A stretch of DNA of 64,000 nt from an uncultured Clostridia bacterium (GCA_937920235.1 CALGUK010000002.1:1-64000); one strand, 5' to 3'. Shown: positions 16,386 to 25,574, counted from the stretch's first letter. Notes: generated by a model not told the origin, from the letters alone. Numbers and translations are program-made.

Positions 16386-17083
16386 TTTGCTTCCTCCTTA
16401 CACGCATCTGCCGAGCCGATAAGCGAGCAGGTTGATGCCATCGGACAAGCTGAACAACCCTTCAGCTCTGCCTTGGGCTTTCCGCTTTTTTCTGCTACCT
16501 TATTAGCAAGAGCAATCAGAATTCCGAATACAAAAAAACCTCCGGGAGCAAGAACAAAAATCGTCATTGGAGGAATTGCCTCGGGCAACACGGTAAAGCC
16601 TGCAATTGAGCCCGAACCGAGAAGTTCACGGATACCGCCCATCAGCAGAAGAGCCGCAGTAAATCCCACACCCATTCCGAGACCGTCGGCAGCGGAATAG
16701 ATAACCGAATTTTTGCTTGCAAAGGCTTCGGCACGGCCGAGGATGATACAGTTGACAACTATCAGAGGCAAATACACACCGAGCATCTCGTCAATTTCAG
16801 GTAAAAAGGCTTTTACAAGCATCTGAACGAGGGTAACGAAGCCTGCAATAATGACGATATATGCAGGAATACGCACCTTTGACGGAATTACCTTTCTCAT
16901 TGCCGAGATAACGACATTTGAACAAACGAGAACAACCGTTGCGGCGAGTCCCATACCGAGAGCACTCTCAACAGATGTTGAAACAGCAAGAGTCGGGCAA
17001 GTACCGAGTACAAGTCGCAAAACGGGATTTTCTTTAATCAGACCCTTTGAAAATTCTTTTGCAAGAGATTTTTTCTCAGCCAT
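16382..17083 (-). CDS. rnfE: Rnf complex membrane subunit RnfE
   Basis: 233 aa from the ATG at 17083 (MAEKKSL), which follows GGAGGTGGG. An upstream in-frame start would reach into rnfG and is unlikely. Six helices; LVLGTCPTLAVSTS and LIVVNCIILGRAEA are the paired Cys motifs homologous to RnfA. The C-terminus is an extra hydrophilic tail with KGCSACPMASTCSL holding several Cys, longer than in proteobacterial RnfE; its role is unknown. It overlaps rnfG by 8 bp. Confidence 0.94.
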   Translation of the reverse strand: MAEKKSLAKEFSKGLIKENPVLRLVLGTCPTLAVSTSVESALGMGLAATVVLVCSNVVISAMRKVIPSKVRIPAYIVIIAGFVTLVQMLVKAFLPEIDEMLGVYLPLIVVNCIILGRAEAFASKNSVIYSAADGLGMGVGFTAALLLMGGIRELLGSGSIAGFTVLPEAIPPMTIFVLAPGGFFVFGILIALANKVAEKSGKPKAELKGCSACPMASTCSLIGSADACKEEAK

Positions 17084-17648
17084 TCTTACCCACCTCCTCA
17101 TAGAGTTCCAATGCAATATTAACTGCATTTGTTACTGCTTTTGATGTAATTGTAGCACCCGTAAGTGCCTGAATTTCATTTTCTCCCGGATTATTTTTGC
17201 TTAATCCGATATCCTTTGTTTTTCCGGAATACTGAACCTTGAACTCATCCGTATCCGCTTTCATTCCGAGACCTGCCGTTTCGGATATTGAGAGAAAGTC
17301 TATTCCCGAAACCGTACCGTCGGCTTTTATTCCGACCATTGTTGTGATATCTCCGCCGTAGCCCTTGGCTGATGTGGTGAACACATATCCCACCATATCG
17401 CCTTTGCCGTTGTATCCCTCATAATATGTATAAACGGCTCCGTTGTATTCGGCAGTTTTCTCTTCGGAAAACTCCTCAGCCACCGAGAGTACGGCAGCTT
17501 TGGTTTTATTGGCATTTTCTGCCTGAAGCTCTGCGATTTTCGGTGCAGTTACCGAATTGGTAACCGCAAGCAGAAGCGTTACGACAGCGGAAATCAGAAA
17601 GAGTGAAATCGTCGGAACGAGGACTTCCTTTATATTGAATTTCTTCAT
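17076..17648 (-). CDS. rnfG: Rnf complex subunit RnfG (covalent FMN)
   Basis: 190 aa. One N-terminal membrane helix (about 13-33) and an extracytoplasmic FMN-binding domain ending in LTGATITSKAV, where the second Thr carries covalently bound FMN attached by ApbE. The operon contains its own apbE, which fits. It overlaps rnfD by 4 bp and rnfE by 8 bp. Confidence 0.94.
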   Translation of the reverse strand: MKKFNIKEVLVPTISLFLISAVVTLLLAVTNSVTAPKIAELQAENANKTKAAVLSVAEEFSEEKTAEYNGAVYTYYEGYNGKGDMVGYVFTTSAKGYGGDITTMVGIKADGTVSGIDFLSISETAGLGMKADTDEFKVQYSGKTKDIGLSKNNPGENEIQALTGATITSKAVTNAVNIALELYEEVGKNG

Positions 17649-18661
17649 TTCACAGCCTCCTTCCGATTTTTCTTTTGCTTAATTTCACCGAAAGGTCTTG
17701 CCGTGGTGATATGTTCGATATGAGGAACAAGTATATTCATAATTATAATCGAGAAGGAAACACCCTCGGGCAATGAACCGAAAATTCGGATGAGCGAGGT
17801 CAGAATACCGCATCCGACCGCATAAATGATTTTTCCTTTGAATGAAATCGGTGATGTTGTGTAATCGGTTGCCATAAACACGGCACCGAGAACAAGTCCG
17901 CCTGACATAAGCTGATATGCCGTAAACTCAAAGCTTCCTTTACCTGCAATGAGCATAGCAACAGCTACCGTACCCATATACACAAGCGGAATAACGGGTG
18001 AAATCACCTTGCGGATTAAAAGATAGATAAATCCTATAAGTAGGGCGAGAATACATACTTCGCCGAGACATCCGCCCTTAACTCCCAGAAACATATTCAA
18101 CAGGGACGGCAGATTTGCGCCGTCAATAGCCGCACCGATATTTTCGGCAGAATAGACACCCGTCATCTGAGCAAGAGGTGTTGCCGTTGTTACCGCATCC
18201 ACCGTCTTATAGGCAAACGGGGCTTCAAAATTGCCGATTTGTGTCGGATATGATGCCATAAGAACAATTCTTCCTATAAGTGCAGGATTAACAAAATTAT
18301 TACCTATGCCGCCGAAAAACTGCTTTGCGATTACAATTGAAACAAATGCACCGATAATAACCATCCAATACGGCATGGTTGACGGAAGATTGAATGCGAG
18401 AAGCATACCCGTCACGACCGCACTCAGATCGCCTATCGTGTTATGTCTCTTCATTATTTTTCTTGACAAAAACTCAAACACGACACAGGAGATGACCGAA
18501 ACGGCGGTGAGAACCAAAGAACGATATCCGAAAATGACTACGGAGGCTATGAGTGCCGGAATCATTGCAATAATCACATCGAGCATTATCGACGTTGTGG
18601 TTGCTTTTGAACGAAAATGCGGTGAAGCGCTTACCACGAGATTTTTCTTTACTTCGCTCAT
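17645..18661 (-). CDS. rnfD: Rnf complex membrane subunit RnfD (covalent FMN)
   Basis: 338 aa, nine to ten membrane helices. VDAVTTATPLAQM is the flavinylation site (Thr before ATPL), and GGIGNNFVNPALIGR and FMATDYTTSPIS are characteristic NqrB/RnfD segments. It is one of the subunits proposed to form the ion channel. It overlaps rnfC and rnfG by 4 bp each. Confidence 0.95.
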   Translation of the reverse strand: MSEVKKNLVVSASPHFRSKATTTSIMLDVIIAMIPALIASVVIFGYRSLVLTAVSVISCVVFEFLSRKIMKRHNTIGDLSAVVTGMLLAFNLPSTMPYWMVIIGAFVSIVIAKQFFGGIGNNFVNPALIGRIVLMASYPTQIGNFEAPFAYKTVDAVTTATPLAQMTGVYSAENIGAAIDGANLPSLLNMFLGVKGGCLGEVCILALLIGFIYLLIRKVISPVIPLVYMGTVAVAMLIAGKGSFEFTAYQLMSGGLVLGAVFMATDYTTSPISFKGKIIYAVGCGILTSLIRIFGSLPEGVSFSIIIMNILVPHIEHITTARPFGEIKQKKNRKEAVK

Positions 18662-20004
18662 TTTTTTGCCTCCTTTTCTCTTATTGTTGCCTTTGCAAGT
18701 CGCATATGCTGTACCAGGGGCTTACCTGCAGGGCAGCTGTAAGCACAAGAGCCACATTCCATACAAACCATTGCACCGGAATGTTTAAGCTTTTCGATAT
18801 CGCCTGTTTTTGTGAATTTCTCAATATTTGTCGGAACAAGATTGAGAGGACAAGCCGCTGCACATCTGCCGCATCGAATACAATCCGTTTCTTTTTTAAT
18901 GCTCAGATCACCTTTTTTGAAGGCAAGAAGAGCATTATTTCCTTTGAGTACAGGATAATTGATATCAGTAATCGCCGCGCCCATCATAGGTCCGCCGCAC
19001 ACGATTTTTTCGGGCTCCTCAACAAATCCGCCGCAATAATCAATTATGTAATCCATCATTGTTCCCACGGGAACACGGATGTTTTTGGGATTTCGGATTG
19101 CAGAGCCGTCAACAGTCATACTTCTGCTTACCAACGGTTTACCCGTTGCAACATATCGTCCTACAAACGCGATACTTGCCACATTCATAACAACGCATCC
19201 CACATCTGACGGAAGCTTTCCCGGAGGCATTTTTCTTCCCGTTGCGGACTGAATAATCATCTTTTCCGCGCCCTGTGGATACCGTGATTTAAGAGCCATA
19301 ACCTGAACCTTGTCACATTCCACGGCACTGTTCGCAATCTCCTTGAGAATCTGAAGTGCTATCGGCTTATTATCCTCAACAGCGATAATGACGTTATCAA
19401 TATTAAGATATTTACTCACCGCATTGACTCCGCGCATTATATTCACACTGTTTTCCACACACTCACGGTAGTCAACCGTTATATACGGTTCACACTCCGC
19501 GGCATTGATAATCAAGGTATCAATCTCTGCCTCCTGAGGCAAATTAAGCTTGACATGAGCCGGAAAGCCCGCTCCTCCGAGTCCGACAAGACCTGATTTG
19601 CGGACTGCCGCAACAAGACTCTTGGCATCTGTAACAACGGGAGGAGTAAAATCATCCGGAGCCATAAGTCCGTCACTTTCAATGATAACGGCCTTTGATA
19701 TGACACCCGTTGAAAGCTTCACATCCTTGATTTCGGATACCGTGCCCGAAACTGAGGCATAAATCGGTGCGCTGATATACGCATCGCTGTCACCGATAAG
19801 CTGTCCTAATTTCACATAATCGCCCACCTTGACGACGGGGGTACACGGAGCACCGATACCCTGAGTCATTGCAATTGTGACCGACGGCGGTGTTGGGATT
19901 CGGACAACCCTCATTTCCGCGGTGTTTTTGTTATGGGCGATATTTACTCCGCCCCGACCCTTTTTGACCGCCTTAAGCAGTCCTTTCACCTTTATCCGAT
20001 TCAC
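18658..20004 (-). CDS. rnfC: Rnf complex NADH-binding subunit RnfC
   Basis: 448 aa. The middle region holds the FMN/NADH-binding Rossmann-like part, with LVGLGGAGFPAHVK and INAAECEPY (both classic RnfC/NuoF motifs). Two 4Fe-4S sites lie near the C-terminus: CIRCGRCAAACP and CMECGSCAYSCP. It transfers electrons to NAD+ on the cytoplasmic face. It overlaps its neighbours by 4 bp on both sides, so the operon is translationally coupled. Confidence 0.96.
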   Translation of the reverse strand: MNRIKVKGLLKAVKKGRGGVNIAHNKNTAEMRVVRIPTPPSVTIAMTQGIGAPCTPVVKVGDYVKLGQLIGDSDAYISAPIYASVSGTVSEIKDVKLSTGVISKAVIIESDGLMAPDDFTPPVVTDAKSLVAAVRKSGLVGLGGAGFPAHVKLNLPQEAEIDTLIINAAECEPYITVDYRECVENSVNIMRGVNAVSKYLNIDNVIIAVEDNKPIALQILKEIANSAVECDKVQVMALKSRYPQGAEKMIIQSATGRKMPPGKLPSDVGCVVMNVASIAFVGRYVATGKPLVSRSMTVDGSAIRNPKNIRVPVGTMMDYIIDYCGGFVEEPEKIVCGGPMMGAAITDINYPVLKGNNALLAFKKGDLSIKKETDCIRCGRCAAACPLNLVPTNIEKFTKTGDIEKLKHSGAMVCMECGSCAYSCPAGKPLVQHMRLAKATIREKEAKK

Positions 20005-20525
20005 TTTTCCATCTCCTTAAGTGTAGTCAATTTAGAAAAATAAGGCATTGCCGAACGCAATAAAGTACCTGTTAATATGCCCGTTACAACCGATGTAATC
20101 AGCATCACGGGAGCGTATCCGATCACGGCAGATGTTTGCACAAGAAGAAACGACACCGCCAACTGACCGATATTGTGACACAGTGCTGAAAGTATTCCCA
20201 GACCTGCAAAGCCAAAGCTTCGTGTTGTTCTGAAAACAACAATCATACACAGCGCACTGAGAAGTCCTCCCGCAAGGCTCATACAAAACGCGGTAAAACC
20301 TCTTGTGATAAATACAAAAACCGATTTAGCAACCACAATCAGTAGTGTTTCTCCTATGCTGAGCGATGAAGCCGAAAACATAACCGGAATATTTGAAAGT
20401 CCGAGCTTACTGCCGGGCGGCATAAAGTATGCTGTCGGAAACAAACTTTCAACAAATGACAGCACCACGGCAAGTGCGGTCATAAGAGCTGTCAGAGTAA
20501 TTTTTTTGATCTTTTTGTCTCTCAT
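20001..20525 (-). CDS. Gx transporter / heptaprenyl diphosphate synthase component I-type membrane protein
   Basis: 174 aa, five to six hydrophobic helices, with the family start TALMTALAVVLSFVESLFP and a central PGSKLGLSNIP. The family (HepS component I / 'Gx transporter') regularly stands beside NusG-II and apbE or rnf genes in Firmicutes, and its true role is unproven. It resembles S components of ECF vitamin transporters in size and layout, so a link to flavin or quinone supply for Rnf is possible but speculative. It overlaps rnfC by 4 bp. Confidence 0.8.
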   Translation of the reverse strand: MRDKKIKKITLTALMTALAVVLSFVESLFPTAYFMPPGSKLGLSNIPVMFSASSLSIGETLLIVVAKSVFVFITRGFTAFCMSLAGGLLSALCMIVVFRTTRSFGFAGLGILSALCHNIGQLAVSFLLVQTSAVIGYAPVMLITSVVTGILTGTLLRSAMPYFSKLTTLKEMEK

Positions 20526-20529
20526 ACAC

Positions 20530-20892
20530 TCACCCCGTCAAAGCATCGGGTGAGTCAGATTTATCACCGTTTATCTCAACCGAAACTCTGTTCGGCGCAC
20601 ATATTACAGTTTCTCCCGATTTTGAAATTCTGCCGCTTCTGACACAAATCTTATCCGCACAGTCGGAGTCCTTTACATATATCTCACCGTTTTCGAGACA
20701 TATTACAACACCGTTATATTTGACACTTCCGTTTTCATCCTCAAGCGATATTACCTCAACGGTTTTTCCGTCTGCTTTTACCGTGGCTGTTTTTCCCCTG
20801 TCAGCCGAATTGACTGCGATAAGACCCGTAACACCTGCAACAAGAAGAATCAAAATCAATATTATATCTTTTTTTGTAATAAGCTTTTTCAT
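20530..20892 (-). CDS. NusG domain II-containing membrane-anchored protein
   Basis: 120 aa: one N-terminal membrane helix (about 9-27) and a small extracytoplasmic beta domain containing GVVICLENGEIYVK and a Cys pair (SDCADKICV, and ICAPN). The NusG domain II protein is a standing partner of apbE/rnf gene sets in Clostridia, with unknown function. It starts at the last base of apbE, so the two are coupled. Confidence 0.82.
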   Translation of the reverse strand: MKKLITKKDIILILILLVAGVTGLIAVNSADRGKTATVKADGKTVEVISLEDENGSVKYNGVVICLENGEIYVKDSDCADKICVRSGRISKSGETVICAPNRVSVEINGDKSDSPDALTG

Positions 20893-21905
20893 TAAATCAC
20901 CGAAACTGTGAAGCTGTTATCCTTAAGTGTGAAATCATCCTGCAAGCTCTTAGAAACGAGTACAGATTTGTCCTTTTTAACTATAATTAAGTGTGCATCA
21001 AAATCCTGTGCCGTTTCAACACCCTTCTCTATGCCCTCTATATATGTAAGAGTTGAAAGAAAATCGCTCAACATTCCGCTTTCGGCAATTACCGTCACCG
21101 ATGAAATGTCATTATGAACCGGCTTACCCGTTGTCGCATCAAAAATATGGGAATATCTGACTCCGTTATTTTCAAAATATTTTTCATAGTCCCCCGAGGT
21201 TGAGATAAAGCAATCGGTAACCTCCAGAACGGCAAAATAATCGTTCTGAGTGCCGAACGGATCTCTCACTCCTATACTGAAGCTGTTTTCTCCGTCAGGG
21301 GAGCCGATCATTCCCACCGTGCCGCCGACAGTTATCAGCGCATTACCGACCTTACTCCTTTTTATGAGTTCCATCGCCTCATCACAGGCTGTACCCTTAC
21401 CCAAAGCACCTAAATCAAGTCTGCCGTTTTCAAGGCTTATTCGATTGTCGTCAATTGTCAGGGAGGATGTTCGAAGATTTTCGAGAATTTTACCGATTTC
21501 ATCTTCCGTGGGGACATAACCGCCGTTTTCAATCTGCCAGACGTCCTTCATTTCACCGCAGAAAAGCGAAAACGAATCGCTTTTTTCACTCAACTCAACA
21601 CATTTTTTCATATAATCCGAAAACCACTTGTCCGGAACAATACTTTTTTCTCGGTTAAGCGTGCCGATTGCTGAAGCTTCTGCTGTATGTGACAGATAAC
21701 TGCTGTCAATAAAATTTATTCTCGTAATTGCGTCCTCGCATATCTGCTTGCCATCCCTCGCACCGTAAACCGTAATGCTTACGGGACTTCCCATTACATA
21801 TCCGCTGACAGACGCATCTTTTTCGCCGCAAAACAGTGAGACCGCAAACACAACCGCCACAAGAACAACCGCTGTTATCATTAAAATTCTCTGACCGATT
21901 TTCAC
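20892..21905 (-). CDS. apbE: FAD:protein FMN transferase (ApbE)
   Basis: 337 aa. An N-terminal hydrophobic segment ends in SLFCGEK, a possible lipoprotein cleavage site, so the enzyme should be exported and anchored. The ApbE fold is shown by MGSPVSITVYG, LGALGKGTACDEA and HIFDATTGKPV, which are the FAD- and Mg-binding motifs. It attaches FMN to Thr in RnfG and RnfD, whose target motifs are both visible downstream. It is first gene of the nine-gene rnf operon. Confidence 0.94.
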   Translation of the reverse strand: MKIGQRILMITAVVLVAVVFAVSLFCGEKDASVSGYVMGSPVSITVYGARDGKQICEDAITRINFIDSSYLSHTAEASAIGTLNREKSIVPDKWFSDYMKKCVELSEKSDSFSLFCGEMKDVWQIENGGYVPTEDEIGKILENLRTSSLTIDDNRISLENGRLDLGALGKGTACDEAMELIKRSKVGNALITVGGTVGMIGSPDGENSFSIGVRDPFGTQNDYFAVLEVTDCFISTSGDYEKYFENNGVRYSHIFDATTGKPVHNDISSVTVIAESGMLSDFLSTLTYIEGIEKGVETAQDFDAHLIIVKKDKSVLVSKSLQDDFTLKDNSFTVSVI

Positions 21906-21936
21906 ACTCTCACCGCCGACATATATATACTATTAT

Positions 21937-21965
21937 ATAATACAATATTTTGAGAATTTATTCAA
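21937..21965 (-). promoter_or_regulatory. Promoter of the rnf operon
   Basis: Minus-strand TTGAAT (21960-21965), 17 bp spacer, TATTAT (21937-21942), 31 bp upstream of apbE. An overlapping TATAAT lies a few bases further down. Confidence 0.55.
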
Positions 21966-22018
21966 TTGGTAAATATATTGAAATAATCTCACAATAATAC
22001 TGCAAAATAACCAACACA

Positions 22019-22046
22019 ACAAAAGGCAGGGTCTTACCCCCGCCTT
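22019..22046 (-). terminator. Terminator of the 1102-aa secreted protein gene
   Basis: On the minus strand AAGGCGGGGG and CCCTGCCTT pair around a short loop, followed by TTGTTG. It lies 45 bp past the stop codon. Confidence 0.6.
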
Positions 22047-22090
22047 GATTTGATTATTGACTTTTAGTTTTTTATAACTACTGAGTTTGC

Positions 22091-25000
22091 TTACTTCGCA
22101 TTATCTCTTATGCCCTGTATTATGGTTTGGATAGCCATTTCCTCGCGGTAGTTGTTTATATTCGGCTTTAATGTTCCACGCAATGTATCCGTGTCATTTG
22201 TACCGGAAAATGTATTAACCGGAATGATACTGTTAGTTCCTGCATCATAATCAAACACGTGCCAAACATTACCGATTTTATTCGTGGGCACATTAAATGT
22301 TGCAATTCTGTTGCTTCCTGAATACACCTGAACCCTTGCTCCGGAATATGACATATCCTTAGAGTCCTTTTCATAAAGGTTTGTATAATCCTGAACATAG
22401 AAACTATACACTCCCGCTGACTTTAAGTTATGAATTGTCGTTGTTTCCGGACCATAACTATCGGTATCATCCAAATCCAAATCTGCTATAAGATTACCCT
22501 GCTGATCATAATAGTTTTTATCAAAATAAGCGGTATGAAAAATTTCATTCGTCTCGGTTGGTCCAAACAAATGAGAATCTAAATCATATGGGTATTCTCC
22601 CCATGTTAAAACGATTCGTAATGAGTCCCCATCGGTATTATATCCTATTGGCGAAATGGCAATATTCATACCGGTTGCACCGTTTTCGCTAACTGCGATA
22701 TTAGAGTGTGTCGTTATATATCCGTTTTTGCTTACCTGAATAGTATAATTACCTGAATTAAGATTTAAAGTATAATATCCATATGCAAATTCACCGGAAG
22801 CTATTATCTCACCGGTTAGATTGTTCCAACCCTTCCTAACAACATAAGAAACTCCGTCAACCTCATAACCTGTTACAGCATCAACAATAGTTCCGTTAAC
22901 AGATAGTAACGAATTATTCCTGTCAATCATAAGAAGATTTTCCACATATGTTGTTTCATTCTTTTTCACATCAACAGATATAGTATATGTAAAATAGCCA
23001 GTTGCAGAAACAACAATTGTATATTTTCCTTCACCAAGATTATCTACGTTATATTCACCCTGAGAATTCGTATATAGCATACGCACCAAGTTGCGGTCCG
23101 ATGGTGTTTCCGAGTTGTAAATCGCTACTCGTGCATTACCTACCGGCTCTCTGGTTTCAAAACAAGATACTCCGCCAGAAATTGTTCCCGTTCCGAAAGT
23201 ACATTCGGGCACTCTTTTTCCGTTTTCTATATGGAGCTTTAACTTAAATGGATTCTTATCATCATTTTTTAAATGTTCAAATTCTAATGTATATTTACAT
23301 ACTTCTTTCAAGAACAAGCCAACAGCCGTCTCTTGATCAATACCCGAAGAAAAGTACGGATACAAGGTAGTATCACAACAAAGCAAAGTGTCTGTTGCTA
23401 AAACATGTGGTGTGAAAGATGCATTAAATGCGACCCCTCCTTCCGCTGCATAACCTATAATATCCATAAGAGAAAATGCATTGAGCAGACCTGACAAACC
23501 AATACCGGCTTTTGCGCTTCCTTTAAGCTCAAGAAATCCTAAGTCATCATCATAATCGAAGATAAAACGAAATGTTCCGTTTTTATATTGACAACCCTGT
23601 GTCGAATTTATTTCATACGAAATACTTACAGTTCCTTTTGCTTCAACATTAAAGAACAATACAAAATCAAAAGACAGTCCTGTTGTTCCTATCGCAATAG
23701 GAATACGTCCGATTTCAATTCTTCCAGCTTCCCAACGAGTATTGCCGAGATCGTTTGTAAGTTCATATCCGCTTTCTGCTATAGTATATTTCAGAGAGGT
23801 ATCAATATTTACCTTTTCACTGATTGTAAATGTGAATTCTTTAATTTTCAATTTTAAGAAACCGGTATCCGCCTTAAACACACAAGAAATTTTTGGAATT
23901 TCAACTTTAATTTCACCGGATGCTTTTAAGTTTTCTGATATTTGTTTATTTGCAAGTTCAAAGGTTAATGATCCGGGAAAAGGAACTGATCCGCTTACAT
24001 CAATATCTCTGGCAGAATTCACCCCTCTATTTACACCAGATCTGAGATTTTCATTATATTTGACTGTGACATTTTCGCTGGTTGTTATCTCATTTACAAG
24101 GGCGGTTCCGTTTTCTGCTATGTCAATTGATTCATATACTTCTTCCAGCTCAGGTTTTGTACATTTTAAAATCACAAATGATTCAGAAACACTTATATTT
24201 GTTATTTTAAATGCAACACCTGCAACAAAATACTCATTAGCAGGTAAAACAATAATCTGTCCCCTTGTCAGTGTTGAAGTTACAGCATTACGCGGTAAAT
24301 TCACAGTATAGCTATTATCTGTTTCACTTACTGTATAATTTGTTATTGAAGATAATTCGTCCTTTATTATATCTGATTTTAATACACTCGAATCATGTTC
24401 TTCTTGCGGTGAAACGATCGTTGAATTATTGATTTCGTCAATCGCTTTAAAAATTGTCCGTATTTCACCAACCGTCAACGGACTATTTACATTAAATCGA
24501 TTGTTTACAACTGACACAAAATTGTATCCCATTGCTATTGCAACCTCATCAATATATGAGATATCAGAGTAATCATCTAAATGAGAGATGTCAAAATTGT
24601 GTGTTCCGTCAAATCCTAATGCTTTCACCGCTGTATATACAGCAAACTCTCGGGTTGCATAGTTATCAGGATAAAACATAGGAACATCCTGTTCCAAATC
24701 TTCTATATCGGGCGGGGGAAGAATGCCATATGCATTCGCAACCTCTATTGCAACCTCATATGGAGATCCATAGGAGTCTGCAAAATAATGGTCAATATCT
24801 CCCAATGAGACAGAAAGGTTCATCTGCATTTTTTCTGCAAGGTACTGAATCCATTCACCTCGAGTAACCTCAAAAGACTCGAACGGATCTGTGTACCACA
24901 CTTTTATGCCAACAGTATAGTCCTTTTTACCTGCTCGTATTATCTTTGTCGCCTCACTACATATGCGATTGTCTTCAGAACTTGAGCCCGAAGATTTGGG

Positions 25001-25399
25001 TTTACCGTTAAAAAACTGTGTAATTTTTACGAGAATTTTTTGAAAGAAATTCAAATCTGAAGAATCTGGATCTACAACTGTTTTAAACTTCAAAGTTATA
25101 CTTTCCCCTGCAGATAATGCAGATATACTTTTATTTATTTCACTTTTTCGGCCTATAGGTGATAACGAATCCAATAAGGTTTCAGCGCTTATGTTAAATA
25201 CAGTTGTATCACTGGTATTTGTGATTGTTGCAACAAAGCTCATTGTATTAGTTGCACCATAAGTGTCCTTGTTTGATGAAATACTTATTTTCAACGGACT
25301 TTCCGACAGTTCAGAGGATCCAGCTTGAATAAGTGGTATAGATGACAAAGCTAATATTAAGGAAAGTAACACACTAAAAACTGCTTTTAATCTTTTCAT
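22091..25399 (-). CDS. Large secreted multidomain protein (SLH-like, two CarboxypepD_reg-like, DUF2135/YfaP-like domains)
   Basis: 1102 aa. Signal peptide 1-26 (ending IQAG). Residues 35-110 look like an Ig/CARDB-type fold. 175-325 resemble S-layer homology repeats (FYPDNYATREFAVYTAVKAL). 350-735 is unrecognised, beta-rich sequence. 738-822 and 833-917 are two carboxypeptidase-regulatory-like beta domains (GEYNVDNLGEGKYTIVVSATG). 925-1055 matches the DUF2135/YfaP pattern (VLTWGEYPYDLDSHLFGP). No enzyme motif is seen, so a surface or adhesive role is likely. The sequence is AT-richer than its neighbours. The ribosome site is GAAGGAG. An XRE regulator is divergent, with three palindromes between them. 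Confidence 0.82.
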   Translation of the reverse strand: MKRLKAVFSVLLSLILALSSIPLIQAGSSELSESPLKISISSNKDTYGATNTMSFVATITNTSDTTVFNISAETLLDSLSPIGRKSEINKSISALSAGESITLKFKTVVDPDSSDLNFFQKILVKITQFFNGKPKSSGSSSEDNRICSEATKIIRAGKKDYTVGIKVWYTDPFESFEVTRGEWIQYLAEKMQMNLSVSLGDIDHYFADSYGSPYEVAIEVANAYGILPPPDIEDLEQDVPMFYPDNYATREFAVYTAVKALGFDGTHNFDISHLDDYSDISYIDEVAIAMGYNFVSVVNNRFNVNSPLTVGEIRTIFKAIDEINNSTIVSPQEEHDSSVLKSDIIKDELSSITNYTVSETDNSYTVNLPRNAVTSTLTRGQIIVLPANEYFVAGVAFKITNISVSESFVILKCTKPELEEVYESIDIAENGTALVNEITTSENVTVKYNENLRSGVNRGVNSARDIDVSGSVPFPGSLTFELANKQISENLKASGEIKVEIPKISCVFKADTGFLKLKIKEFTFTISEKVNIDTSLKYTIAESGYELTNDLGNTRWEAGRIEIGRIPIAIGTTGLSFDFVLFFNVEAKGTVSISYEINSTQGCQYKNGTFRFIFDYDDDLGFLELKGSAKAGIGLSGLLNAFSLMDIIGYAAEGGVAFNASFTPHVLATDTLLCCDTTLYPYFSSGIDQETAVGLFLKEVCKYTLEFEHLKNDDKNPFKLKLHIENGKRVPECTFGTGTISGGVSCFETREPVGNARVAIYNSETPSDRNLVRMLYTNSQGEYNVDNLGEGKYTIVVSATGYFTYTISVDVKKNETTYVENLLMIDRNNSLLSVNGTIVDAVTGYEVDGVSYVVRKGWNNLTGEIIASGEFAYGYYTLNLNSGNYTIQVSKNGYITTHSNIAVSENGATGMNIAISPIGYNTDGDSLRIVLTWGEYPYDLDSHLFGPTETNEIFHTAYFDKNYYDQQGNLIADLDLDDTDSYGPETTTIHNLKSAGVYSFYVQDYTNLYEKDSKDMSYSGARVQVYSGSNRIATFNVPTNKIGNVWHVFDYDAGTNSIIPVNTFSGTNDTDTLRGTLKPNINNYREEMAIQTIIQGIRDNAK

Positions 25400-25427
25400 T
25401 TTTATTGCTCCTTCTTTTGTAAATTAG

Positions 25428-25469
25428 TGTTAATCGAAGAACAAATTTCATCTCCTTTCTCGATTAACA
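25428..25469 (-). promoter_or_regulatory. Leader hairpin upstream of the secreted-protein gene
   Basis: Perfect 10 bp inverted repeat TGTTAATCGA (25428-25437) / TCGATTAACA (25460-25469) with a 22 nt loop, about 30 bp upstream of the start codon and likely within the leader RNA. The loop contains AAAGGAG next to an ATG, with no useful spacing. Confidence 0.45.
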
Positions 25470-25479
25470 TCAATAGTTT

Positions 25480-25548
25480 CCTATAACATTTTGTTATAGG
25501 AGAATTGTATAACAATTTGTTATGTGAGTCAATATATCATTTTGTTAT
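25480..25548. promoter_or_regulatory. Three operator-like palindromes in the divergent promoter region
   Basis: Three copies of ATAACA-NNN-TGTTAT. O1 (25480-25500) is perfect with extended arms CCTATAACA/TGTTATAGG; O2 (25509-25523) is perfect in the core; O3 (25534-25548) has one mismatch (ATATCA). Centres are 26 and 25 bp apart. They lie between the divergent XRE gene and the secreted-protein gene, so they are the obvious binding sites for that XRE protein. Confidence 0.72.
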
Positions 25549-25574
25549 GTGACATAATATTTTGAGGTGTTTTT

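Noticed and set aside
17084..17128. Upstream start for rnfE
   Set aside because: It would extend into rnfG and lacks a ribosome site, while the ATG at 17083 follows GGAGGTGGG and matches the family N-terminus.
25400..25459. Possible leader peptide ORF starting at the ATG in the hairpin loop before the surface-protein gene
   Set aside because: The AAAGGAG abuts the ATG with no spacing, and the frame overlaps the real start out of frame without a useful stop; weak evidence.
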